Origin: Ramlibacter monticola
Lineage (GTDB): Bacteria; Pseudomonadota; Gammaproteobacteria; Burkholderiales; Burkholderiaceae_C
Reading direction: 5' to 3'
DNA length: 64,000 bases
Assembly (NCBI RefSeq): GCF_016722785.1
Contig: NZ_JAEQNE010000004.1
Location: forward strand, 1-64,000
Positions within the stretch are counted from its first letter, which is position 1. Each line of letters begins with the position of its first letter. A program made the translations under genes and the position numbers. The notes beneath the pieces are model-generated. The model had not been told where the DNA came from and ran no database searches. It saw only the letters and a program-made list of their open reading frames with translations. Positions 6,861 through 17,651 of this stretch are shown here, in pieces.

Positions 6861-7329
6861 GACCCCGGTGCAAGCCGCCCGGCTGCCGAAGATCACCGGC
6901 GCGCCCCTGCTGGTGCTGGCGGGCCTGCTCGCCACCGCGATCCTCCCCGCCCACGCCGCCACGCCCGTCGCGCTGGCGCCTGGCGAATACGAGCTGACGA
7001 CGGAGACCGTGCTGCCGCACCTGGAGGAGGCGCTTCGCTACGCGACGACCCGGACGCGCCAGTGCCTGCAGGCGCCCGACGCCACCGAGCTGTTCCCGCT
7101 GCTCCGGCACCAGGCCTTCGCCGGCTGCGCCCTGGTGTCCGATGCGAAGGCGAGCGATGGCCTGCATTACGCCCTGCAGTGCAGGAACCCCGAGGCGGCC
7201 ACCGGGTCGGCGGTCTTCGAGCTCGATGGCAGCCGTCTCTCGGCCGTGCTCGAACTCAAGATGGGCGGCAAGAACATGACCCTGTCGCAAAGGCTCCACG
7301 GGCCTCGCCTCGGTCCGTGTCCCAGGTAG
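6841..7329 (+). CDS. Periplasmic DUF3617-like protein
   Basis: The 162-residue protein carries an N-terminal signal segment (GAPLLVLAGLLATAILPAHA, cleavage near residue 39 before ATPVALAPGEYELTTE). The mature part has four cysteines (TRQCLQ, FAGCAL, LQCRNP, GPCPR) that suggest two disulfides and the small beta-sandwich seen in DUF3617 proteins, which are periplasmic and of unknown function. It overlaps the DUF4375 gene by 20 bases. The first ATG is used; the 20 residues before the hydrophobic stretch are long for a signal peptide, so a later start cannot be excluded. Confidence 0.65.
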   Translation: MHLPPHETPVQAARLPKITGAPLLVLAGLLATAILPAHAATPVALAPGEYELTTETVLPHLEEALRYATTRTRQCLQAPDATELFPLLRHQAFAGCALVSDAKASDGLHYALQCRNPEAATGSAVFELDGSRLSAVLELKMGGKNMTLSQRLHGPRLGPCPR

Positions 7330-7416
7330 CCCGCGCATCCATGGACCGGCTCTTCCGGCTCCCGCTGCGGCTGATCGCGTCCGCCTACCGCGACATGCAG
7401 GAGCGCCTGCGTTCGG

Positions 7417-7995
7417 CTACGGCCGCCAGCCCTTGACCATCTCCAGGAAGTCGCGGCGATTCGCCTGCACCGTCGCACGATCCCCGTGCAGTTGGAAGAT
7501 CACGTTGCCTTCCGGAGCCTCGACTACCGTGGCCAGCAGCGTCTGGCCCGGCTTGGGCGCTCCGGCCGCGGCGCCGAGCGTGCGCGTATAGGTACCGGTC
7601 AGTTCCACGAGCGTGGCGGGCAGCCCGCCGACCGTGAATGTTTCACGCTTCGGGCTCACCGGTGCGCCGTCCGTTCCCTTGAACTGGGAGGACCAGCGCG
7701 CGATGTTGGCGTCGGCGCTGCCGCCTTGCCCCGAACCGAAATGGAATACCACGACCTCGCCATCGGAGGCGCCCGGCGCCGCCGGCACGCGGAACTGGGC
7801 GAGGCGGAAAGTACTCGCCGGCTGCTGCGCCTGCCACTGGGCCGGCACCGGCACGGAATAACGCAGCAGCGGCAGCCGCTCGGCGGCTCCGGCGGCCCCC
7901 GCCAGTAAGCTCCAGGCAAGGAGCGCGGAAATCGCGACCCCGACGCGCCCGCCGGGGCGCGTCCACTTGCGGTTGGTCAAGGCCAGTCGCGGCAT
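7417..7995 (-). CDS. Exported protein of unknown function
   Basis: The 192-residue protein begins with a long n-region (ALTNRKWTRPGGRVG) and a hydrophobic core AISALLAWSLLAGAAGAAE, a Sec signal peptide with cleavage near residue 38. The mature protein is a beta-rich domain (YSVPVPAQWQAQQP, EVVVFHFGSGQGGSADANI, NVIFQLHGDR) resembling small periplasmic lipid- or ligand-binding domains in composition, but I cannot assign a family. It shares layout with the exported protein at 28176-28727 (a signal peptide, then a domain beginning with a P-x-x-W motif). It is divergent from the isocitrate dehydrogenase gene. Confidence 0.7.
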   Translation of the reverse strand: MPRLALTNRKWTRPGGRVGVAISALLAWSLLAGAAGAAERLPLLRYSVPVPAQWQAQQPASTFRLAQFRVPAAPGASDGEVVVFHFGSGQGGSADANIARWSSQFKGTDGAPVSPKRETFTVGGLPATLVELTGTYTRTLGAAAGAPKPGQTLLATVVEAPEGNVIFQLHGDRATVQANRRDFLEMVKGWRP

Positions 7996-8126
7996 CGCGG
8001 AAGGATACTCCCGGGCGGACTTCCCCCCGTCAAGGCCGGGAAAGCCGCGGAACTTAGAATCCGGCTGGCGCTTCTTCCCGGTTGCGCCGAATTCACCCCT
8101 TTTTCCTAGCGAGACGAGACGACGCC

Positions 8127-10361
<2,235 letters not shown>

Positions 10362-10382
10362 GTTCCGTCATCGCCTGAAGAC

Positions 10383-10410
10383 CGTCATTCCCGCCCGCGC
10401 GGGAATGACG
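10383..10410. terminator. REP-like inverted repeat, possible terminator of icd
   Basis: CGTCATTCCCGC and its exact complement GCGGGAATGACG face each other over a four-base loop, 21 bases after the icd stop. There is no T-tract, so it may halt RNA polymerase weakly, protect the mRNA 3' end, or simply be a copy of the intergenic TTCCCGC/GCGGGAA repeat family common in Burkholderiales. Related copies occur at 30876-30893 and 30942-30959. Confidence 0.6.
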
Positions 10411-10472
10411 CGTCGCGTTCCCCGGGTGTTCTCTCGGTCGCGCACTCTTGCGGCCGGGCGAGACGCCCATAG

Positions 10473-11606
10473 ATGAGCTGGATGAACGCACCCCTCCCTC
10501 CGGCGGCCGCCGCAGCAGCCCACGCCCAAGGCCTCAAGCTCTTCCAGCCCGCCCGCATCGGCGACATCGCCGTGGCCAATCGCGTCGTCATGGCGCCGCT
10601 GACGCGCAGCCGCGCCGACGAATCGGCCGGCGACGTCCCGGGCAGCGAGATGAACGTCGAGTACTACCTGCAACGCAGCAACGCGGGCCTGATCATCAGC
10701 GAGGGCACGCAGGTCTCGCCGGCGGGCAAGGGCTACATGGCCACGCCGGGCATCTATTCCGACGCGCAGGTCGAGGGCTGGCAGCGCATCACCCGGGCCG
10801 TGCACGAAGCCGGCTCGAAGATCGTGGCCCAGATCTGGCACGTGGGCCGCGTCTCGCACCCGGACCTGACCGGCGGGGTGCAGCCGGTGGCGCCTTCGCC
10901 CATCGCGCCGCGCGTGCCGGCGTACACGCGCAAGGGCAAGGTCGAAGTGCCGGTGCCGCGCGCGCTCTCGGTGGCCGAGATCCAGGCCGTGGTGGAGGAG
11001 TACCGCCGCGGCGCCGCCAACGCCATGCGCGCCGGTTTCGACGGGGTCGAGATCCACGGCGCCAACGGCTACCTCATCGACCAGTTCCTGCGCGACGGCG
11101 CCAACCAGCGCACCGACGCCTACGGCGGCCCGGTCGAGAACCGCGTGCGCTTCGCGCTGAAAGTCGTGGATGCGGTGGTGGCCGAAGTCGGCGCCTCCCG
11201 CGTCGGCATCCGCCTCTCGCCGGTCACGCCGGCCAACGACCTGGGCGACAGCCATCCGCAGGCCGTCTTCGGACGGCTCGTGGAGGAGCTGGACCAGCGG
11301 GGCATCGCCTTCATCCACTTCGTCGAAGGCGCGACCGGCGGCCCGCGCGACCTCCCCGGCTTCGACTTCGCCTGGGCGCGCCGCGCGTTCCGGGGCACCT
11401 ACATCGCCAACAACGGCTACGACCGTGCGATGGCGATCGACGCGGTGGAAACGGGCCGCGCCGACGCGGTGGCCTTCGGCCGCGCGTTCATCGCCAATCC
11501 CGACCTGGTGCCGCGTCTGAAAGCGGACGCGGCGCTCAATGCCCCGAACCCGAGAACCTTCTATACGGCGGGTCCGGTGGGGTATATCGACTACCCGTCA
11601 CTCTGA
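10473..11606 (+). CDS. nemA: Old yellow enzyme family NADH:flavin oxidoreductase (NemA-like)
   Basis: The 377-residue FMN-dependent TIM barrel reduces activated C=C bonds, N-ethylmaleimide or nitro compounds using NAD(P)H. OYE hallmarks seen: VMAPLTRSRA near residue 40, IISEGTQVSPAGKGY, QIWHVGRVSHP, the FMN/substrate motif EIHGANGYLIDQF (about 190-203) with His and Asn in the H-x-x-N spacing, RTDAYGGPVENRVRF, and AVAFGRAFIANPDLV near the C-terminus. No signal peptide, so cytoplasmic. The first ATG (10473) is used; ATG 10485 is an alternative. The glutathione S-transferase gene follows 37 bases later, so the two may form a detoxification pair. Confidence 0.92.
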   Translation: MSWMNAPLPPAAAAAAHAQGLKLFQPARIGDIAVANRVVMAPLTRSRADESAGDVPGSEMNVEYYLQRSNAGLIISEGTQVSPAGKGYMATPGIYSDAQVEGWQRITRAVHEAGSKIVAQIWHVGRVSHPDLTGGVQPVAPSPIAPRVPAYTRKGKVEVPVPRALSVAEIQAVVEEYRRGAANAMRAGFDGVEIHGANGYLIDQFLRDGANQRTDAYGGPVENRVRFALKVVDAVVAEVGASRVGIRLSPVTPANDLGDSHPQAVFGRLVEELDQRGIAFIHFVEGATGGPRDLPGFDFAWARRAFRGTYIANNGYDRAMAIDAVETGRADAVAFGRAFIANPDLVPRLKADAALNAPNPRTFYTAGPVGYIDYPSL

Positions 11607-11643
11607 CGGGGGGCGCTACACTTGCGCCCCACCGCGAGGGCGC

Positions 11644-12339
11644 ATGATCACCGTCCACCACCTCGAGACATCCCGTTCGCAGCGCGTGCTGTGGCTGCTG
11701 GAAGAGCTGGGCCTGCCGTACCAGATCGTCGGCTACAAGCGGGACGGCAAGACGCGGCTGGCGCCGCCGGAGCTGCGCCGCATCCACCCGATGGGCAAGT
11801 CGCCGGTCCTCACCGACGGCGAGACCTCCGTGGCGGAATCCGGCGCGATCCTCGAATACCTGGCCACCACCTATGGCGGCCGCGCGCAGGGCGAGCTCGC
11901 CCACCTGCAGCCCGCGCCGGGCACGCCCGAGTGGCTGCCCGTGCGCTACTGGATGCACTTCGCCGAGGGCTCGATCATGAACTGGCTCGTGATGAAGCTG
12001 GTGTTCCTGAGCATTCCCTCGCAGCCCATGCCCTTCTTCGCGCGGCCGATCGCGCGCAAGCTTTGCGAGCAGGTGCAGCGCAAGCTGATCGACCCCAACA
12101 TCGCCACCGCCGTGCAGCTGATGGAAAGCCACCTCACGCACCACAAGTGGTTCGCGGGCGAGCAGCTCACCGTCGCCGATTTCCAGATGAGTTTTCCGGT
12201 GGAGGCCGCGTTCGCGCGCGCAGCCGGCGCCGCCGACCTGCCCTGCCTGCGCGCCTACCTCGAGCGCATGCAGGCGCGGCCGGCGTACCAGCGCGCGATC
12301 GCCAAGGGCGGGCCGGTGGTGATGGGCGTGCCTACTTGA
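11644..12339 (+). CDS. Glutathione S-transferase
   Basis: The 231-residue protein has an N-terminal thioredoxin-like domain (MITVHHLETSRSQRVLWLLE, with Ser/Arg at the catalytic region; HPMGKSPVLTDG with the cis-Pro; VAESGAILEYL, the E-S pair that binds the gamma-glutamyl part of glutathione) and an all-helical C-terminal domain containing WFAGEQLTVADFQM, the conserved N-capping/hydrophobic staple motif. It conjugates or reduces substrates with glutathione in the cytoplasm. ATG 11644 is chosen because homology starts there. It lies 37 bases behind the NemA-like gene, and its 3' end overlaps the facing pseudogene by eight bases. Confidence 0.93.
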   Translation: MITVHHLETSRSQRVLWLLEELGLPYQIVGYKRDGKTRLAPPELRRIHPMGKSPVLTDGETSVAESGAILEYLATTYGGRAQGELAHLQPAPGTPEWLPVRYWMHFAEGSIMNWLVMKLVFLSIPSQPMPFFARPIARKLCEQVQRKLIDPNIATAVQLMESHLTHHKWFAGEQLTVADFQMSFPVEAAFARAAGAADLPCLRAYLERMQARPAYQRAIAKGGPVVMGVPT

Positions 12340-12682
12340 ACTCCCGCAGCGCCCGCTCCTTCACCTTGCCGCCTTCGATCACGGCGACGCGGGTGTCGGC
12401 CAGCGAGCCGCCGCGCTCGTCCACGCCGTCCAGGCTGTTCGGGTTGGCGGCCGCGGGCAGCTGCTTCATCGCCTTGTCCAGGTTGGCGCGGATCGCCGCG
12501 GCGTCGGTCACCGTGCCGGCCAGCTTCATGGCCAGCGCGGTGGCGTGCACCGTGGTGTAGTGGCGTAGTCGTGGTCGGCCGCGGCGATCGCCAGGTTCTT
12601 GCCGTACTTCGCCATCGCGTGCTTCACGAAGGGCTGGATGTAGGAGGTGAATTCCGGCGGGATGCGCAGCCCGTACGCGCGG
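12332..12682 (-). pseudogene. Frameshifted C-terminal remnant of a LivK-type substrate-binding protein
   Basis: Two overlapping minus-strand frames together read as the C-terminal third of a branched-chain amino acid ABC transporter binding protein: GLRIPPEFTSYIQPF, then MAKYGKNLAIAAADHDYATT in one frame, then HATALAMKLAGTVTDAAAI and DERGGSLADTRVAVIEGGKV in the next. The frame changes near 12555 at the sequence CCACTACACC, probably a one- or two-base indel. The N-terminal two thirds are missing; upstream of about 12682 the sequence no longer resembles the family. No transporter permease or ATPase gene is nearby. It is a dead fragment. Confidence 0.75.
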
Positions 12683-12751
12683 ACACCCCTCCCTGTCACC
12701 TTCGCGTCTGATGAATGAATTTGGATGACGCGATTGGCGTGCAAGCGACAG

Positions 12752-13375
12752 TCACCGACGCGTGCGGGCGACACTCAGCACGTGCGCCCGCAGGTGCGTG
12801 AGCACGAACGCGTCCATCGCGCGGATGTCGGTGTGCTCGCGGCCGTAGTGGTAGACCACTTCGAGGTGCTCGCCGTAGCGGCGCGATGCGAGGTGCGTGC
12901 GATGGATCGGGGTGCCGGGCATGTGGACGGCGACGACCGCGCCGTCGCTGCCCTCGAACGTCCAGGCGTCCTGGGTCGCAAGCCGGTACACGCCGATGCC
13001 CTCCAGCGTGCGCCGCACGAACCAGGGGCGGCCGGGCTCCTGCTCCGAGCGCGTGGGCAGCGCGCGGTCCAGCAGTCCTTCGGCGCGGCTGCGCGTGCCC
13101 GGCGCGAGCGGGCGGATCACGACGCGCACCTGCGACGCGTCCGCGATCCAGTCGGTCGAAGCCAGCGGCGTGCCGGACGGGAGTTCCAGGTGGGCGGTGA
13201 GCATGTCCCCCTCGGGGCCGGGGACGGCCCGCAGTTCCTCGGAGACTTCGAGCCGCACCGCGTGCGATGGGGTCTCGAGCAGGTGGCTGGCGGGCCGCGC
13301 CATTGCGGCCGCGCAGGCGAGCGCGGCGGCCACTGCAAGCCGCGACGGGCCGGACGATCTCCCGCGGTCGCGCAT
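12752..13375 (-). CDS. Exported protein of unknown function
   Basis: Read from ATG 13375 the protein has 207 residues. A signal peptide (SRLAVAAALACAAAMA, cleavage before RPASHLLE) precedes a domain with WIADASQVRVVIRPLAPGTRSRAEG, then GIGVYRLATQDAWTFEGSDGAVV, and a C-terminal YGEHLEVVYHYGREHTDIRAMDAFVLTHL. I cannot assign a family. A GTG three codons upstream (13384) is an alternative start. The gene is divergent from the small acidic protein gene at 13544, with 168 bases between them. Confidence 0.7.
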   Translation of the reverse strand: MRDRGRSSGPSRLAVAAALACAAAMARPASHLLETPSHAVRLEVSEELRAVPGPEGDMLTAHLELPSGTPLASTDWIADASQVRVVIRPLAPGTRSRAEGLLDRALPTRSEQEPGRPWFVRRTLEGIGVYRLATQDAWTFEGSDGAVVAVHMPGTPIHRTHLASRRYGEHLEVVYHYGREHTDIRAMDAFVLTHLRAHVLSVARTRR

Positions 13376-13543
13376 GCAGGCCACTCTAGGGCCACCGCGG
13401 GCCGGCCGGAACTGGGGACAGTCTCTACCCGGAGGGCGGGCGTTGCGCGGCGTAGTCCTGCGCCTACGCCGGGCGTCGGCGCGCGCCGCATTGGCAGCGG
13501 CGGCGGCGGCTCAAGAATTTGCGCCCCACCGAAGGAGATCCAC

Positions 13544-13720
13544 ATGCCCAAGGAAACCCAGCGAGAGCAGGCGGCGCAGGACGAGGCCACCCCGCGCGAA
13601 GACGAACCGATTCCCTCCGCCTCCGACGAGAAGGTGCTGGACGAAACCGTGCGGCTCGCGCGCGAGGGACGCAAGGAACTGGAGTCCGATCCGAAGGAGC
13701 CCAAGCCGGAGTCGGACTGA
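13544..13720 (+). CDS. Small acidic, disordered protein (58 aa)
   Basis: A strong ribosome site GAAGGAG (13531-13537) precedes ATG 13544. The 58-residue product is highly charged and proline-rich (TQREQAAQDEATPREDEPIP, then DEKVLDETVRLAREGRKELE and DPKEPKPESD), with one predicted helix in the middle and no cysteines or hydrophobic core. I do not recognise it. A factor-independent terminator follows closely (13759-13782), so this looks like a short stand-alone transcription unit and a real gene despite its size. Confidence 0.7.
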   Translation: MPKETQREQAAQDEATPREDEPIPSASDEKVLDETVRLAREGRKELESDPKEPKPESD

Positions 13721-13758
13721 ATCCGCGCCGCTAGCGAGCCTCGCTGACGTGAACCTGA

Positions 13759-13782
13759 AGCCCGCCTCGTGCGGGCTTTCTT
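13759..13782 (+). terminator. Rho-independent terminator
   Basis: AGCCCGC and GCGGGCT form a seven-base-pair GC stem around the loop CTCGT, followed by TTCTT. It lies 39 bases after the stop of the small acidic protein gene and before the cyclase gene. Confidence 0.8.
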
Positions 13783-13885
13783 GTCGACGGCGCGTAACGG
13801 ATGCGATAAATTCACCGCGGCCCGAACTCGAAGAAGTACTGTCAGCACAACCGGTTGGGCATCCGGCGCGGGGGAGAGGGGGCGG

Positions 13886-16800
13886 ATGGGGGCGGCTGGG
13901 GAACACGATCTCGGCGATTGGCTGCAGTCCATCGGCCTGGGGATGCACGCCGAAACCTTCCGCCGCAACGACGTCGGCTTCGACGTCCTGCGGCGCCTGT
14001 CGGACTCGGACCTGAAGGAACTGGGCCTGTCCCTGGGCCATCGCCGCATCCTGCTGGACGCGGTGGCCGAACAGGCCGCGCAGTCCGCGCAGGCCGAGCG
14101 CCGGCAGATCACGGTGATGTTCTGCGACCTGGTCGGCTCCACGGCGCTGTCCGAGCGGCTGGACCTCGACGACCTGCGCAGCCTCATCCACGCCTACTAC
14201 TCGTCGTGCTGCAACATCATCGAGGCGGCGGGCGGCTTCACCGCGCGCCTGGTGGGCGACGGCATCCTGGCCTACTTCGGCTATCCCAAGGCGCGCGAGG
14301 ACGCCGCCGAGTGCGCGGTGCGCGCGAGCCTGCAGATCCTCGAGCGCATCGCGAGCGAGCGGCTGCAGGGCCGCGACGCGCTCGACGTCCACATCGGGAT
14401 GGCCACCGGCATGGCCGTGATCAGCGACATGGTGGGCACGGGCTTCGCCGAGCGCCACGCCGCCACCGGCCTCACTCCCAACCTCGCCGCGCGCATCGAG
14501 TCGCTGGCGCCGGCGGGCAGCGTGCTCGTGTCCGACGAGACGCGGCGCCTCGCCGGCGGACTTTTCACTTACGCCGACCTCGGTTGGCACCAGTTCCGCG
14601 GGCTCGAGAAGCCGGTGCACGTGTGGCGCGTGATGGGGGAATCGCTTTCCAGCGTGCGCTTCGAGGCTTACCGCACGACCCTCTTCGAGTGCGTCGGCCG
14701 CGACACCGAACTGGCCACGCTGTCGGCCCACTGGCAACTCGCGCGGCAGGGGCAGGCCAGCATCGTCACCGTGCGCGGCGAGGCGGGCATCGGCAAGTCG
14801 CGCCTCCTGCGCACGGCCTCGGAGCAGTTCGCGCGCTCGGCGGGGCTGGTGGTCCTGCTGCAGTGCTCGCCCAACCAGGCCCGCACGCCGCTCCATCCGC
14901 TGATCGCGTGGATCCGCCGCGAGGCCCGCGTCACCGGCAACGACCCGGCCGACAACGTGGCCCATCTCTCGGGCTGGCTGGGCGGCATGGCGACGCGCCT
15001 GGAGGTCGCCCTGGTCGCCGACCTGCTGGGTGCGGCGCTGCCCGAGACGGAAGCGCTGCCGCCGATGCCGGCGGACCAGCGGCGCAACCTCACGCGCGAA
15101 GTGCTGGTGCGGCATTTCGAGCGCCACTCCGAGTCCGCGCCCGTGCTGTTCATGCTGGAGGACGCGCACTGGATGGACGGCGCCACCGAGGCCTTCCTGC
15201 GGATCCTGTTCGCGCGCATGCGGCAGCGTCCGTTCATGGCGCTGATCACCACGCGCCCGCCGGAGCAGCGGGACTGGAGCGCGGTCGGACGCGCGAGCGA
15301 GATCCCCCTGGAGCCGCTGCACGCGGCCGACGCGGAGAAGTTGATCCGCAACGCCTGCAACGGCCAGACGCTGCCGACCGCGGTGGTGGACCTGATCCTG
15401 GCCAAGACCGACGGCGTGCCGCTGTTCATCGAGGAACTGACGGCCACCGTGCTCGAATCGGAAGCGCTGCGCGGCGCGGGCAGCGCTCCCGCAGCCGGCG
15501 AGCCGCTGCCCGCGCTGGACATCCCCTGGACGCTGCGCGACAGCCTGCTGGCCAGGCTGGACCGGCTGGAGGGCGCGCGCGAGGTCGCGCGCGTGGCCAG
15601 TGCGCTGGGGCGCGAATTCACCTTCGCGTTGCTGCTGGACGTCACCGGCCAGCCGGCGCGCTCACTGGCCGCCGCGCTGGACCGGCTGGTGGAGGCGCAG
15701 TTGCTGTTCCGCCGGGGCGAGCCGCCCAAGGCGGAATACCTCTTCAAGCACGCCCTGATCCAGCAGGCCGCCTACGACGGCCAGCTGCGCGGCGACCGCC
15801 AGGCCCTGCACGCGCGCATCGTGCACGCGATCGAGAAGCACCACCCCGGCATGGCCCTCAACGAGCCGGGGCTCATGGCGCACCACTGCCACGAGGCCAA
15901 CCTGCCCGCGAAGGAGGTCGGCTACCTCCATGCGGCCGGCGTCGCCTCGACCCGCATGGTGGCCATCGCCGAAGCGCTGTCGTACTTCACGCGGGCGGAG
16001 GAGCTCGTGGCCAGGCTCGAAGTCACGCCGGCCAACGTGCGGCGCCACATCGACGTGATCCTGGGCCTGATGGAAGTGGGGCGCTTCGCGATCCTGCCGC
16101 GGCGGCTGATGGAACTGGGCGCCCTGGCGCGCAGCCTGGCGCGCACGGACGGCGTGAGCCTTGACGACGCGACCATGTCCGCGATCCTGTTCCAGGAAGG
16201 CCGCGCGTACCTGTACACGGGCCGCTACACGCAGGCGCGCCGCATCTTCGCGGAGATCCGCCAGCTCGGGCGCGAGCGGGAATCGATGCTGCTGGAGATG
16301 AAGCCGGCCTCCGCCCTCAGCATGAACCTCTGCTGCCAGGGCCTGTTCAACGAGACGCTGGACTTCATCCACGAGGGCAACATCGGCCACTACAAGGAGG
16401 CCGGCAGCTTCATCGACTACATCTCGGGGCTCGGCTGGATCGCCTATGCCATGTGCGAGACGGGGCCGGGCGACGGGGGCCTGCGCTTCGCCGACGATTC
16501 GGTGCGGGAGGCGGAGCAGCTGCAGTCACCGATCTACGTGGCCGGGGCGCGCATCTGGCGCAGCCACGCGCTGATGGCGCTGCGCCGCTTCGACGAAGCC
16601 GTGGCGGATGCGCGGCGCTGCGTCGAGCTCAGCGAGGTCCATTCGGTGCCCTACCTCGGCTGGCACGGCCTCGTGTTCCTCTCGCTGTGCCTGTGCCGCG
16701 CGGGCCGCTTCGACGAGGCGGCGCAGGCGCTGGAGCAGGCGCGCGCGATGCTGGAGCGCTTCGCGCAGGGGCAGTGGTCGCTGCCCGATTACCTCCCCGC

Positions 16801-17179
16801 CATCGAGGCGGAGCTCGCCTGCTTCAGAGGCGAGCATGCGCGCGCGCTGGCGAGCGCGGACCAGGCGATCGAGACGGCGCGCGCGGTCGGCGGCTACTTC
16901 ACGGAAGCGATGGCCTGGCGCGTCAAGGCGGTGAGCAGCGTGCGCACCGGCGGCGACCCGGAGGCCGCGCAGGCGCTGTTCGACCAGGCCGTGCGCCTGC
17001 ACGAACAGGGCGGCGCGCGCGCCGAACAGGCGTTCGCCACCCTGACCTGGGCCCATGCGCTGCAACTCGCCGGGCATGGCGAGCGGGCCCTGCAGGCGAT
17101 GCGCGCGGCCCGGGACCTGGCGCGCCGGCACGGCTTCAGCCTGTCGCGCTGCGAGTACGGCGCTTCGGCGATGCTTTGA
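13886..17179 (+). CDS. SAM domain, class III adenylate/guanylate cyclase, AAA ATPase and TPR-like protein
   Basis: The 1097-residue protein has four parts. Residues 5-60 are a SAM domain (LGDWLQSIGLGMHAETFRRN). Residues 72-230 form a class III cyclase with both metal aspartates, D81 in FCDLVGST and D125 in VGDGILAYFGYP, plus the N/R pair in GLTPNLAARIESL. From about 270 comes an AAA/STAND ATPase with Walker A GEAGIGKS (about 298-305) and Walker B VLFMLEDAHW (about 420). From about 650 to the end lie helical TPR-like repeats. It probably makes cAMP (or cGMP) under control of the STAND module. The lysine that usually selects ATP is replaced by Arg121. ATG 13886 follows a GGGAGAGGGGG ribosome site. 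No signal peptide. Its end overlaps the facing gene by 44 bases. Confidence 0.88.
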   Translation: MGAAGEHDLGDWLQSIGLGMHAETFRRNDVGFDVLRRLSDSDLKELGLSLGHRRILLDAVAEQAAQSAQAERRQITVMFCDLVGSTALSERLDLDDLRSLIHAYYSSCCNIIEAAGGFTARLVGDGILAYFGYPKAREDAAECAVRASLQILERIASERLQGRDALDVHIGMATGMAVISDMVGTGFAERHAATGLTPNLAARIESLAPAGSVLVSDETRRLAGGLFTYADLGWHQFRGLEKPVHVWRVMGESLSSVRFEAYRTTLFECVGRDTELATLSAHWQLARQGQASIVTVRGEAGIGKSRLLRTASEQFARSAGLVVLLQCSPNQARTPLHPLIAWIRREARVTGNDPADNVAHLSGWLGGMATRLEVALVADLLGAALPETEALPPMPADQRRNLTREVLVRHFERHSESAPVLFMLEDAHWMDGATEAFLRILFARMRQRPFMALITTRPPEQRDWSAVGRASEIPLEPLHAADAEKLIRNACNGQTLPTAVVDLILAKTDGVPLFIEELTATVLESEALRGAGSAPAAGEPLPALDIPWTLRDSLLARLDRLEGAREVARVASALGREFTFALLLDVTGQPARSLAAALDRLVEAQLLFRRGEPPKAEYLFKHALIQQAAYDGQLRGDRQALHARIVHAIEKHHPGMALNEPGLMAHHCHEANLPAKEVGYLHAAGVASTRMVAIAEALSYFTRAEELVARLEVTPANVRRHIDVILGLMEVGRFAILPRRLMELGALARSLARTDGVSLDDATMSAILFQEGRAYLYTGRYTQARRIFAEIRQLGRERESMLLEMKPASALSMNLCCQGLFNETLDFIHEGNIGHYKEAGSFIDYISGLGWIAYAMCETGPGDGGLRFADDSVREAEQLQSPIYVAGARIWRSHALMALRRFDEAVADARRCVELSEVHSVPYLGWHGLVFLSLCLCRAGRFDEAAQALEQARAMLERFAQGQWSLPDYLPAIEAELACFRGEHARALASADQAIETARAVGGYFTEAMAWRVKAVSSVRTGGDPEAAQALFDQAVRLHEQGGARAEQAFATLTWAHALQLAGHGERALQAMRAARDLARRHGFSLSRCEYGASAML

Positions 17180-17597
17180 GGGCCGGCGCCGGGGCCAGCC
17201 CCCAGGCCTCCAGCACTTCCTCCAGCGGGCGCCCGTAGGCCCGCGGACCCATGCCCGCGGATTTCTCCCGGCCGCCCTCCAGGAAGAACAGCATGTCCTG
17301 CGAGCGCAGGGCGCTGAAGTACAGCGGGCCCGCGTCGCCGACGCATTCCGCGATGGCGCGGCCGACGGTGCCGACGGAGGGCGGCGCGAGCGACGTTTCC
17401 GCATCGAAACCCACCCGGATCCACTTCAGCCCCTCGCCCAGGTAGAAGTGCACCGCCATGGGCGGCTCGTTCCCGGTCTTCAGCTTGCCGGAGATGAGGT
17501 CCACCAGCGCCGTGCGCGCCGGGGGGCGGGACGGCAGGCCCTTGGCGGGCCGCGGCGTATCCCACGGGACCGGGTCCCATTCATTTATATGGATCAT
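17136..17597 (-). CDS. Conserved-looking protein of unknown function (153 aa)
   Basis: A GGAG six bases before ATG 17597 and a continuous frame support this 153-residue protein. It starts HINEWDPVPWDTPRPAKG, contains MAVHFYLGEGLKWIRVGFD, then LYFSALRSQDMLFFLEGG and ends in a basic tail PKRRTRSATG. There is no signal peptide or membrane helix and I recognise no family. It is divergently transcribed from the patatin-like gene with only 54 bases between the start codons, so they may share a control region. Its last 44 bases overlap the end of the cyclase gene on the other strand. Confidence 0.65.
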   Translation of the reverse strand: MIHINEWDPVPWDTPRPAKGLPSRPPARTALVDLISGKLKTGNEPPMAVHFYLGEGLKWIRVGFDAETSLAPPSVGTVGRAIAECVGDAGPLYFSALRSQDMLFFLEGGREKSAGMGPRAYGRPLEEVLEAWGLAPAPALKASPKRRTRSATG

Positions 17598-17651
17598 GCG
17601 AACTCCACGCGTCTGCAACAGAATATGACAAACAACGTGAGGCAGGCAACG

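Noticed and set aside
7341..7436. 31-residue frame after the DUF3617-like gene
   Set aside because: Very short, no ribosome site, and it overlaps the end of the facing exported-protein gene.
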